Positions 19,873-31,201 of a DNA stretch of 64,000 nucleotides are shown in pieces. This DNA is from Myxococcales bacterium (GTDB taxonomy: Bacteria; Myxococcota_A; Polyangia; Haliangiales; Haliangiaceae). The stretch covers positions 310,001 through 374,000 of the forward strand of contig JADJGV010000009.1 in NCBI GenBank assembly GCA_016707895.1, written 5' to 3'. A model generated the notes under the pieces. That model was not told the origin of the DNA. It did no database searches and saw nothing but the letters and a program-made list of their open reading frames with translations. Position numbers and translations under genes: made by a program. How positions within the stretch are numbered: position 1 is the first letter of the stretch; every line of letters starts with the position of its first letter.

Positions 19873-20823
19873 ATGTCGTGGTCCCGGTTGATCGCCAACC
19901 TGCGGCTGCCCGTGATCGGGTCGCCGCTGTTCATCATCTCCAACCCCGACCTGGTGCTCGCGCAGTGCCAGGCCGGCGTGATCGGCGCCTTCCCCGCGCT
20001 CAACGCCCGGCCGCCCGAGCTGCTCGGCGCGTGGCTCACGCGCATCACCGGCGAGCTGGCGGCCTACGACGCGGCGCACCCCGACGCGCCGGCGGCGCCG
20101 TTCGCGGTGAACCAGATCGTCCACAAGTCCAACGACCGGCTCGAGCACGACCTGGCGCTGTGCGAGCAGCACCGCGTGCCGCTGGTGATCACCTCGCTGG
20201 GCGCGCGCGAGGACGTCAACGCGCGGGTCCACGCCTGGGGCGGCCTGGTGCTGCACGACGTCATCAACGTGACCCACGCCAAGAAGGCGCTCGACAAGGG
20301 CGCCGACGGCCTGATCGCGGTGTGCGCCGGCGCCGGCGGCCACGCCGGCACGCTGTCGCCGTTCGCGCTGGTCGAGGAGATCCGGCGCTTCTGGTCGGGG
20401 CCGCTGGTGCTGGCCGGCGCGATCGGCACCGGCCGCGCGGTGCTGGCGGCGCAGGCGATCGGCGCCGACCTGGCGTACGTGGGCTCGGCGTTCATCGCCA
20501 CCCGCGAGGCCAACGCCACCGAGGCGTACAAGCAGGCCATCGTCGCCGGCACCGCCGGGGACATCGTCTACACCAACCTGTTCACCGGCGTGCACGGCAA
20601 CTACCTCAAGGCGTCGATCGTCGCGGCCGGGCTCGACCCCGACAACCTGCCGGTCAGCGACCCGTCGAAGATGAACTTCGGCGGCGGCGCCGGCGCCAAG
20701 GCGTGGAAGGACATCTGGGGCTGCGGCCAGGGCATCGGCACGCTCGACGAGGTGCCCGGCGCGGGCGAGCTGATCGCGCGGATGCGCCGCGAGTACGACG
20801 CGGCGCGCGCGAAGCTGCGGTAG
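19873..20823 (+). CDS. Nitronate monooxygenase (2-nitropropane dioxygenase family)
   Basis: 316 residues from the ATG at 19873. It is an FMN-dependent TIM-barrel enzyme expected to oxidise alkyl nitronates to carbonyl compounds and nitrite. Family features are LRLPVIGSPLFIISNPDLVL, GVIGAFPALNARP, FAVNQIVHKSNDRLEHD, DGLIAVCAGAGGHAGTLSP (phosphate-binding loop and catalytic His) and LVLAGAIGTGRAVLAAQAIG, then AYVGSAFIATREA. The 56 bases separating it from the divergent pirin gene probably hold both promoters. Confidence 0.9.
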   Translation: MSWSRLIANLRLPVIGSPLFIISNPDLVLAQCQAGVIGAFPALNARPPELLGAWLTRITGELAAYDAAHPDAPAAPFAVNQIVHKSNDRLEHDLALCEQHRVPLVITSLGAREDVNARVHAWGGLVLHDVINVTHAKKALDKGADGLIAVCAGAGGHAGTLSPFALVEEIRRFWSGPLVLAGAIGTGRAVLAAQAIGADLAYVGSAFIATREANATEAYKQAIVAGTAGDIVYTNLFTGVHGNYLKASIVAAGLDPDNLPVSDPSKMNFGGGAGAKAWKDIWGCGQGIGTLDEVPGAGELIARMRREYDAARAKLR

Positions 20824-20849
20824 CGCTTGCGCGGGGGCGCCGCCGTGGG

Positions 20850-21701
20850 ATGGTCCGGGGCGTGATCTCGCGACGACGCTTCGTCCTGGGCGCGCTGGCC
20901 ACGCCGGCGCTGGTCGGGTTGGCGCACGCGGCGCCGCGACCCGGTCAGCTGCGCGCCGGGCGCCCGCGGCACCCGCACCTGGGCGGCCCGCTGCCGGCGC
21001 TGTACCGGTACGGCGAGATCAAGCTGGGGCGCGCGCGGCCGATCCGCCGCGCGGCGGTGTTCTCGATCGCCAACGCCAACGATCGCTACGCGGCGTCGAT
21101 CGCGACCCGGGGCGGCGCGCGCGATCAGCTGTACCTGACGGTCGCGGCGGGCGCGGTGCCGGCGTCGTCGTGGGGCGGCGACACCTCGACGTTCACGCTC
21201 GATCGGGCCACCGCCGACGAGGTGGCGGGCCTGCTGGGCGTGGCGCGCCGCGATCGCACGCCGCTCGGCGCGGGGCTGTTCGGCGCGTGGCGCGCGGTCG
21301 GCCAGCCGTTCACCGTCGGCCAGCCGATGCCGATCGCGCTGACGATCGCGCACACCGGCGGCGATCCGGTGGCGATGACCGTCGGCGGCCGCCAGCGCGG
21401 CGCGCGCGACAACCGCTTCGCGTTCACCGCGCACGATCGGGCCGGCCAGGCGCTGCCGGTGATCGACGCGCCCGATTTCGGCGGCGTGATGACCTACCGG
21501 CCGATGGTCGCGGGCGATCGCGTCGAGCTGACCGCCGATCTGCGCAGCTGGATCGCGATCACCCAGCCCGGCAGCTACGCGATCACCTGCCAGCACCAGG
21601 TCGAGCTGGCGCCGACCACCGCCGGCGCGCCGTGGCCGGATCACGGCCACGAGGCGTGGGACCTGACGCTGGCCGGCGCGCTGACGATCACCGTCGCGTG
21701 A
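20850..21701 (+). CDS. Tat-exported protein of unknown function
   Basis: About 283 residues from the ATG at 20850; the GTG at 20862 is an alternative. The start SRRRFVLGALATPALVGLAH is a twin-arginine signal with AHA cleavage site. The mature protein is beta-rich (YRYGEIKLGRARPIRRAAVF, QPFTVGQPMPIALTIAHTGG, DFGGVMTYRPMVAGDRVELT), resembling immunoglobulin-like or C2-like folds, and ends in an isolated beta strand (LTLAGALTITVA). It lies 26 bp after the nitronate monooxygenase gene and may share its transcript. No enzyme motif is seen. Confidence 0.65.
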   Translation: MVRGVISRRRFVLGALATPALVGLAHAAPRPGQLRAGRPRHPHLGGPLPALYRYGEIKLGRARPIRRAAVFSIANANDRYAASIATRGGARDQLYLTVAAGAVPASSWGGDTSTFTLDRATADEVAGLLGVARRDRTPLGAGLFGAWRAVGQPFTVGQPMPIALTIAHTGGDPVAMTVGGRQRGARDNRFAFTAHDRAGQALPVIDAPDFGGVMTYRPMVAGDRVELTADLRSWIAITQPGSYAITCQHQVELAPTTAGAPWPDHGHEAWDLTLAGALTITVA

Positions 21702-21710
21702 TCACCGCGG

Positions 21711-24620
<2,910 letters not shown>

Positions 24621-24647
24621 CGTCGGCAGTGTAGTGGGGGCGACCGC

Positions 24648-25319
24648 TCAGGGACAGTGGGCGCGTGCGAGCGCCCGCGCCGCGGCGACCGCGAGATCCT
24701 GGAATGCGCGGCCGGGCGTGAGGGCGATCACCACCCGCAGCCGCAGCCCGCCATCGGCGGCGACCACGAACACCAGCCCGTCGGCCGCGCCGCCGTCGTC
24801 GGTGCCCGGCGATCTGCACACCGCGTGGCGTCCGAGCGCCGCGCGCGGGTCGCGCGCCGCCGGCGCCGCCGCGACGAACTGGTTGTCGCAGGCCAGCGGC
24901 GCGGCGCCACCGAGCTGCCGGTCGACCGCGCGGCCGAGGTACGTGGCGGCGGCGTCCCGCGCCGCGCTCCCGCACCGCGGGGTGGCCTTCGGGCGACCGG
25001 CGGCGTCGACGGTCACCTCGATCACGCCGCCACGCTCATCGAGGACGCTGCCGAGCGACGCCTGTCCGGTCGCCAGCGCCACGATCAGCGGCTCGGTGAT
25101 CACCGCCGCCGGCGCGCCGCCGCCGAGTCCGCTCGCCTGGCCCGCGCGTCGGGTGAGCTCTTCCGGCGTCAGCGCTGGGCCGGCGTCGGGCGGCGCGGCG
25201 TCGATCAGCACGGGTGCGGCGGCGTCGACCATCACCGGCGGCGCGGCGTCGGTCGCCGCCGGCCGCGGCGAGCCCTTGCAGGCCAACAGGCCGAGCGAGA
25301 GGAACCACGCGCCGCGCAT
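24648..25319 (-). CDS. Lipoprotein of unknown function
   Basis: 223 residues from the ATG at 25319. It has the lipobox SLGLLACKGSP and an Asp/Ala/Pro linker with short repeats (VMVDAAAPVLIDAAPPDAGP), then a compact domain with LTRRAGQASGLGGGAPAAVI, a conserved-looking CGSAARDAAATYLGRAVD and a C-terminal half rich in Ala ending in LARAHCP. Periplasmic lipoprotein; no family recognised. It lies 27 bp upstream of the kinase-TPR gene on the same strand and may be co-transcribed with it. Confidence 0.6.
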   Translation of the reverse strand: MRGAWFLSLGLLACKGSPRPAATDAAPPVMVDAAAPVLIDAAPPDAGPALTPEELTRRAGQASGLGGGAPAAVITEPLIVALATGQASLGSVLDERGGVIEVTVDAAGRPKATPRCGSAARDAAATYLGRAVDRQLGGAAPLACDNQFVAAAPAARDPRAALGRHAVCRSPGTDDGGAADGLVFVVAADGGLRLRVVIALTPGRAFQDLAVAAARALARAHCP

Positions 25320-25357
25320 CGGCGGGACTTCACCACGGCGCCCGGGGCGGCGCCACG

Positions 25358-26380
25358 TCACTCGTCGCTGATGTAGATCACCGCCCAGTCGATGGTCCCG
25401 GTCGTCCCGTTCTGGTGCAGGCAGGGCGGGCCCGGGGCGATCGCCGGCGGGCTGGCGACCGCGGTCAGCGAGATCGGCGCGGTCCCGACGTGGCCGACGC
25501 AGCGGGTGTCACCGGTGCCGGGATCGCGCCGTACGTGGGACAGGCGCAGCACGGTCGCGCCGCCGATGACGCTCAGGTCGCGGGAGCCCAAGCCGGTCCA
25601 GCTCAGGTCGACGTAGTGCGCCAGCTCGACGTAGTGGCTGCCGTCGCCGTTGTTCTTCTCGAGGTAGCAGCCGAACCGGGTGAACCCGATCGGCGCGCAC
25701 TCGAGCCAGGGGCCGAAGTTGGGGTACTGGCGATCACCGAGGAAGCCGGTGACGTCGACCCCGATCTCGAACGCGATCCGCGCGTGGGTGGCGTAGGCCT
25801 CGACCGCGCGGAGGTTGGCGTCGGTGGGCATCACCATCCGCCCACCCGCGAACGTCACCGGCCGGTCGGCCGTCCAGGCGGTCCCCAGCGTCGGCCCATC
25901 GAACCCATCGAAGACCGCGACGTGGTCGCTGGCGACCGGCCACGGATCGCAGGCGTCGCCGACACCGTCGGGCGTCGGCTCGGTGGTGTTCTCTTGGCCC
26001 GGGTTGGCGATGCCCGGGCAGTTGTCGCAGAGGTCGCCGACCTGGTCGAGGTCGTGATCGCGCTGGTCGGGGTCGCGCACGTCGGGGCAGTCGTCGAGGT
26101 CATCGGCGACGCCATCGCCGTCGCGGTCGGACAGCGCGGCGTCGATCGCCGGGGCGGCGTCCGGACCGTCGGCGCCGCCGCTGGCGTCGATCGTGGCATC
26201 GATCGCGGCGTCGATGGCAGCGCCAGGCGCCACGCAGGTCTGCGTCGCGACGTCGCAGCGCTGGCCGCTGGGGCAGCCGCCGCTCGGCGAGCAGGCCTGA
26301 CCAGGCTCGAACGTCGGCGCGTAGCAGCCGACGGCGAGCGCGGCCAGCAGCGACGCGAGGAACCGGTGCACGTCGACCAT
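25358..26380 (-). CDS. Lipoprotein with thrombospondin type 3 repeats and LamG-like domain
   Basis: 340 residues from the ATG at 26380. It has a signal and lipobox (LAALAVGCYAP), a Cys-rich knot (CSPSGGCPSGQRCDVATQTC) and an Ile/Asp/Ala linker. Calcium-binding type 3 repeats follow at about 90-155 (DRDGDGVADDLDDCPD, HDLDQVGDLCDNCPG, DGVGDACDPW). The C-terminal 170 residues have a jelly-roll-like pattern (FDGFDGPTLGTAWTADRPVT, GRMVMPTDANLRAVEAYATH). This layout is common among surface proteins of myxobacteria. Probably surface-exposed and carbohydrate- or protein-binding. Confidence 0.75.
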   Translation of the reverse strand: MVDVHRFLASLLAALAVGCYAPTFEPGQACSPSGGCPSGQRCDVATQTCVAPGAAIDAAIDATIDASGGADGPDAAPAIDAALSDRDGDGVADDLDDCPDVRDPDQRDHDLDQVGDLCDNCPGIANPGQENTTEPTPDGVGDACDPWPVASDHVAVFDGFDGPTLGTAWTADRPVTFAGGRMVMPTDANLRAVEAYATHARIAFEIGVDVTGFLGDRQYPNFGPWLECAPIGFTRFGCYLEKNNGDGSHYVELAHYVDLSWTGLGSRDLSVIGGATVLRLSHVRRDPGTGDTRCVGHVGTAPISLTAVASPPAIAPGPPCLHQNGTTGTIDWAVIYISDE

Positions 26381-26436
26381 CGTAGCGCGGTTCGGGAGCG
26401 CGTCGATCATCGGCGCGCGACCTCAGGCGCGCGGGC

Positions 26437-27162
26437 TCAATGGAGCGCCGCGGCGGCTGCGGCCAGCGCCTGCCGCCGATCGGGATCGGTCTCGGCGCCG
26501 GCGGCGCGGGCCAGCGGCGCGATCACGTCGTCGAGCGCGCCCGGCGGCAGCTCGCTGCGCACTGCGGCGATCGCCGCGCCCAGCCGGCCGGTCACCTCGG
26601 GTGGCAGGTGGCCGGGGATCGTCGGATCGAGCAGCATGTTGACCGTCGAGGTCACGCCGCCGGTCAGGCCGTCGGCCATCGTGTCGAGCCCGTGCTGCCG
26701 CTGGGCGCGCTCCGGCGTGCCCTCGGCGGCGGCGTCGCGCATCGCCACGCCGACGGCCAGCGCCTCGGCGTAGCCTTCGAGCAGCGCGGCGTTGGCCGCC
26801 AAGGTCTCGGCCGGCCGACCGCAGCGCAGGTAGGTGCTGTAGAGCGACAGCGTCGCGGCGGTGTAGCGCGTCAGCGCGGCCTGCCGGGCGTCGATCGGGG
26901 TGGTCGGCAAGGTCGCGCGGTTGCCGCCGTCGACCAGCCGGGTGAACGCCGTCGAGCCCCACGGCGGCAGCTGGGCCGGCGCCCGGGTGCAGGTGTCGTC
27001 GATGATCGTCGCGGCCGCGGTCAGCTCGTCGACGGTCCACGCGTGGTCGAGCGCCGGCAGGCCGAGGTCGTCGGGCGCGGTCCGGCGCTTGCCGCCGCCG
27101 CAGGCGACGAGCAGCGCCAGCGCGCACAGCGCGGCCCTACTGGATGTTGATGCGATCGACAT
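26437..27162 (-). CDS. Lipoprotein of unknown function
   Basis: 241 residues. I chose the ATG at 27162 (MSIASTSSRAALCALALLVA, then CGGGK), giving a proper signal and lipobox. The mature part is mainly alpha-helical (LTAAATIIDDTCTRAPAQLP, ALTRYTAATLSLYSTYLRCG, TLAANAALLEGYAEALAVG), resembling a helical bundle, with no motif I know. The start lies inside the 3' end of the IgGFc-binding-like gene (overlap of 26 bp), so the two are probably linked on one transcript. Confidence 0.65.
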   Translation of the reverse strand: MSIASTSSRAALCALALLVACGGGKRRTAPDDLGLPALDHAWTVDELTAAATIIDDTCTRAPAQLPPWGSTAFTRLVDGGNRATLPTTPIDARQAALTRYTAATLSLYSTYLRCGRPAETLAANAALLEGYAEALAVGVAMRDAAAEGTPERAQRQHGLDTMADGLTGGVTSTVNMLLDPTIPGHLPPEVTGRLGAAIAAVRSELPPGALDDVIAPLARAAGAETDPDRRQALAAAAAALH

Positions 27163-29072
27163 TGCTGCCCGCGGGGTAGCCATAGCTGACGAAGCTGTCC
27201 CAGCCCCACACGATCAGCCCCGAAGCGATCGCCGGCCTCGCTGGTGAGCTCGTGGACGCCGTCGTCTTGCAAGCCGGGGCCGCCCGGCATGGGGAACGCG
27301 AGCTGGCAGCGGATCGCCAGGTACTCGACGGCGGGCCCGCCGGTGCTCGGCACCTGGGTGCCGATCGGCTCGCGCTCGCAGGTCAGCACGTCGTCGATCG
27401 CGATGCCGTCGTAGATCAGCCGGGCGCTGGCCGGCGCGGCGATCAAGAGGAAGTCGAACGCGTACTTGTTGGGCACCAGGAACAGGTAGCGGTTGCGCCA
27501 CTGCTCGACCGGCGGCACCCAGATCAGCGACGGGTCGCCGCCCGGCGGGCGCTGGCCGTCGGGCAAGGTCGACGGGATGCCGGTGGCCTGCTGGCTGGCC
27601 GGCACCTGCACCACCGCGACCGGGCCGGTGGCCTCGAACAAGAAGTCGCGCTCGGCCTCGATGATCACCGACGCGCCGCGGCCCAGCGTGAAGCGATCGT
27701 TGGGCGGCGGCAGGTTGGTGGTGATCGCGGTCGGGTCCTGGGTGGCCATCACCCGCCAGTACTCGGGCTCGTCGGGCACGATCGAGACGTCCCAGCCGGC
27801 GGCGTCCACCAGCTTCGAGCGCAGCGGCGTCTTGACCGCGACGAAGTGGGTGCCGAGGCTGTCCTCGGGGAAGACCTGCTCCTCGAGGTGATCGGCGCAG
27901 CACTGCCGGGTCGCGAGCGTGTCGAACCGCGGCGCGTCCGATGCCTCGCTGCCGGTGAACACCGCGACCCGCTTACCGTCGCGGGCGACCACCGAGCTGC
28001 CGGTGAAGTCGGCGTTGAAGCCGTTGGTCTCGAGGTTGACGATCTCGAACCGGTCGAGCGTGAACGTGAGGTCGTCGCCGGCGGCCGCGGCCGGGATGTC
28101 GTTGCCGCCGAGGATCGCGGTCGACAGGTGGACGTCGACGGTGGTGCCGTCCTCGGTGCCGACGACCGTCAGGAACGCGCGCAGGTGGATGCCGGCGTTG
28201 GTCTCCGACAGCTCGGTGCGGGCCAGCGTCTGCGGCCACGACGGCACCAGGTAGCGGCTGGCCAGCGCCTCGGTCGGCAGCAGCAGCGACGCGTCGTTGG
28301 AGAACACGCCGACGTTCTCGAGCGGGTTGAACTGGTAGGCGATGATCGGCGCGGTCGACGACACCCGGTAGGCGTGCCGCGAGCGGGCGGTGCCCGTGCC
28401 GTCGTTGAACTCGGGGCGGCTGGCGCCGTCGACCTCGCGGGGATCGAGATCGAGGATGCGCAGATCGCCCGGGCCCATGTGGATCGGGCCGCGCACCGTG
28501 AACAGCTGGCCCGGCGTGCACGGCGTGCGCGGGTCGACGCTGTCGGCGGCGGTGCACAGGATCTCGACCTTGACGTCGGCGTCGAGCAGGCTGGCGTTGG
28601 ACACCACCACCGAGAACTGCTGCGCCGCGGCCGCGCCCTGGGTGGCGACCACGGCGTTGTCGAGATCGACCGCCCAGTACTCGCAGCCCTCGTAGTCGCG
28701 GCTGTCGGCGGCCAGCGCGCACGCGTCCTTGCACTGGCCGCCGGCGCACACCTGCTGCTGGGTGCCGTCGCAGGTGCCGACCACGTCGAAGGCGGTGCCG
28801 TCGGGGCGGCAGCGCACGACGTCCTGGCCCTGGCAGGCCAGCGCGTCGGGCACGCACGGGCTGCAGCCGACGCCGACCACGCACAGCCGGCCGGCCGCCG
28901 CGCAGTCGTCGGTGACCTCCCACGCGGTGCCGTCGTCGTTGCAGGTCTCCAGCCGGTTGGCCTCGCAGCGATCGACGCCCTCGGCGCACACCGGGCCCGG
29001 CTTGCCGGTCGAGCAGGCGGCGGTGACCAGCGCGGCGACCCGCAGCGCGGCGAGGGCGACGGCGCGGGTCAC
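27137..29072 (-). CDS. IgGFc-binding-like surface protein, with an apparent frameshift
   Basis: About 645 residues when joined. It has a lipobox-type signal (VAALVTAACSTGKP), then Cys-rich repeats at about 25-105 with paired motifs (ETCNDDGTAWEVTDDC, VVRCRPDGTAFDVVGTC). The body is the IgGFc_binding-type N-terminal domain (EGCEYWAVDLDNAV, IIAYQFNPLENVGVFSNDAS, GPVAVVQVPASQQATGIPS). In the main frame the C-terminus turns non-sense after AGDRFG, but the next frame gives LIVWGWDSFVSYGYPAGSNV then DRINIQ and a TAG at 27137. One extra base in the C-run 27218-27221 explains this. The GTG at 29072 overlaps the stop of the preceding lipoprotein gene (GTGA). Surface adhesion is a plausible role. Confidence 0.8.
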
Positions 29073-31141
29073 GGGAACTGCACGTTCCAGGCGTCGCTGG
29101 CGTAGGCGCGCCAGTACGCGCTGCCCAGCCAGCGGTAGCTGAAGGTGTCGTACGAGCCGGGCGTGGTGATCGCCCAGCTGACCCACGTGACCACCTCGCC
29201 CGGCGGCGGGTAGACCACGCCGATCGACGACAGATCGGGCAGCGGCACGTCGGTCATCGCGCCGCAGGTGATGCCGCGCCACACCGGATCGCCGGTGCCG
29301 CTCGACAGCATGTGCAGGCGAAACGTCGGCACGGCGTCGGCGGGCGGCTCGCCGCTGAACCGCAGGTGGCGGCCGGTGGCGACGCCGGCCGGCGCGGGGT
29401 CGGTGGCGCGCGGCACCGGCAAGAAGTCGTCGATCACCACCGGCGTCGTCGTCGACGTGACGCCGCGGACCACGCGCACCGAGAACGGCGGCCCGCCGCC
29501 GGCGGTGTACGCGCCGGCCGACATCGCGTACGAGCCGTCGGCCACCGCCATCGCCAGCGCCGGGATGCGGCCCACGGTCAGGCTGGTCGCGCCGGCCGGC
29601 AGCTCGGCCTCGCCGGCCTGCAGCTGCGCGCCCGGGGGCAGCCGCAGCCCGTGCTTGCCGAAGTGGATCAGGCCCTCGCCGCCGAGGTCGGTGCCGCCGC
29701 GGAAGATGTACTTCGTCGGGCCGCGCCAGCCCGGCGTGTCGAGCGCCGGCGGATCGCGCAGCTGCACCCGCAGCGCGCTGTCGAGCGGCACGTTGATGAC
29801 GATGTCGACGCCGGTCTTGTCCTCGCCGGGGCCGACCAGCACGCCGCGGGCCACGCCCATCGCGAACGGCTCGAAGCCGTCGTTGCCGTTGCCGTCGGGG
29901 TCGAGCGCGCTGTCGTAGAGGCCGGCGATCGCCACCACCGCCAGCGCGCCGGGGCGCGCCGACACCTCGTAGGGCCAGGCCAGCCGCGTCGGGTCGAACG
30001 CGTAGTCGATCGGCGCGACCGGCGGCGCCGGCGCGCCGGTGAGGCCGTTGGCGGCGCTGGTGACGTAGATGCGCTTCTTCTCGGTGGGCGTGCGCGGCTC
30101 GGGCACCAGGTTCCAGAACGGCGAGCCGAGGCCGACGCCGTCGCCGAAGACGACGTGGCCGCGGATCCGCGAGCCGTTGGTGCCGACCGGGGGCGGCCCC
30201 TCGGCCGGCGGCGGGATCGGCGAGCGCAACCAGATGGTCACGTTGGCGGCGTCGAAGCAGTGGAACGACGCGGCCTCGTGATCGGCGGCCCACGCGACGA
30301 CCGTCTGCGGGCCGACCAGGTCGGGGCCGCTGAAGGTGATCTGGCCGAGCGCGTCGGTGGTGCCGCGGTACGCGGTGGTGTTGGGATCGCCGACCGCGAC
30401 GAACGCGCCGGGGATGCCGTCCTTGGTGTACTGGTCGATGACGACCACGTTGAGCGTCCCGGCGAGGTGGCCGCCGGCCAGGCCGCCGGAGTTGGGATCG
30501 CCGGTGGTGAAGTAGGTGTAGGCGCGATCGGCGCGGTACTGATCGGCGGGGGTGCGGATCGTGACGTCGGCGTCGCCGGCGACGCCGGGCGGGGCGAAGG
30601 CGGTGAGCCGCTGCCCGTTCTGGACGGTGACGCCGGAGGCGGGGACGCCGTCGAAGGTCACGACCGCGCCGGCGACGAAGTCGGTGCCGAAGCCGGTGAT
30701 CGTGACGAACGTGCCGCCGGCGACCGAGCCGCTGGGCGGATCGAGCGCGATCGCGTCGAAGGTGAAGGCCTGGTCGCGGGTCGCGCCGCCGCCGCCGCGG
30801 CGGACCTCGACGGTCGCGGCGCCAGGATCGCCGGGCGGGGTCGAGATCTCGAACCGCCGCGAGTCGATGAACCGCTGGCCCTGGACCCGGCGGCCGCCGA
30901 TCCACACCTCGTCGCTCTCGCGGAAGCCGCCGCCGCGGATGGTGGCGATGGTGCCGCCGCGGAACGGGCCGTGATCGGGATCGGCGTACTGGACGAAGAA
31001 GGTCGGGGTGGCGGCGTCGACCGGCGCGTCGGTGGCCGCGGTGCCGTCGCCCGGCGGCGCGGCGTCGATCGCGTCCTTGCCGGGCGGCGCGCTGCAGGCG
31101 GCGATCACCGCCAGCACGAGCACGAGGGCGACGCGCCGCAT
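29069..31141 (-). CDS. Surface lipoprotein with IPT/TIG repeats
   Basis: 690 residues. It has the lipobox LAVIAACSAPPG and an Asp/Ala/Pro linker. Two IPT/TIG-type immunoglobulin-like domains follow at about 50-205 (FRGGTIATIRGGGFRESDEV and PPSGSVAGGTFVTITGFG), then a carboxypeptidase-regulatory-like domain (VVVIDQYTKDGIPGAFVAVG, TDALGQITFSGPDLVG). The rest is beta-rich with no enzyme motif. IPT/TIG domains are found in surface and adhesion proteins. It directly precedes and overlaps the IgGFc-binding-like gene, so the two probably act together at the cell surface. Confidence 0.75.
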   Translation of the reverse strand: MRRVALVLVLAVIAACSAPPGKDAIDAAPPGDGTAATDAPVDAATPTFFVQYADPDHGPFRGGTIATIRGGGFRESDEVWIGGRRVQGQRFIDSRRFEISTPPGDPGAATVEVRRGGGGATRDQAFTFDAIALDPPSGSVAGGTFVTITGFGTDFVAGAVVTFDGVPASGVTVQNGQRLTAFAPPGVAGDADVTIRTPADQYRADRAYTYFTTGDPNSGGLAGGHLAGTLNVVVIDQYTKDGIPGAFVAVGDPNTTAYRGTTDALGQITFSGPDLVGPQTVVAWAADHEAASFHCFDAANVTIWLRSPIPPPAEGPPPVGTNGSRIRGHVVFGDGVGLGSPFWNLVPEPRTPTEKKRIYVTSAANGLTGAPAPPVAPIDYAFDPTRLAWPYEVSARPGALAVVAIAGLYDSALDPDGNGNDGFEPFAMGVARGVLVGPGEDKTGVDIVINVPLDSALRVQLRDPPALDTPGWRGPTKYIFRGGTDLGGEGLIHFGKHGLRLPPGAQLQAGEAELPAGATSLTVGRIPALAMAVADGSYAMSAGAYTAGGGPPFSVRVVRGVTSTTTPVVIDDFLPVPRATDPAPAGVATGRHLRFSGEPPADAVPTFRLHMLSSGTGDPVWRGITCGAMTDVPLPDLSSIGVVYPPPGEVVTWVSWAITTPGSYDTFSYRWLGSAYWRAYASDAWNVQFP

Positions 31142-31201
31142 CGGCGGAGTATGGCACAAGGGCCCCCGGCGGCGGAGCGAGGTCGTGTATCCTGTCCGCC
31201 G

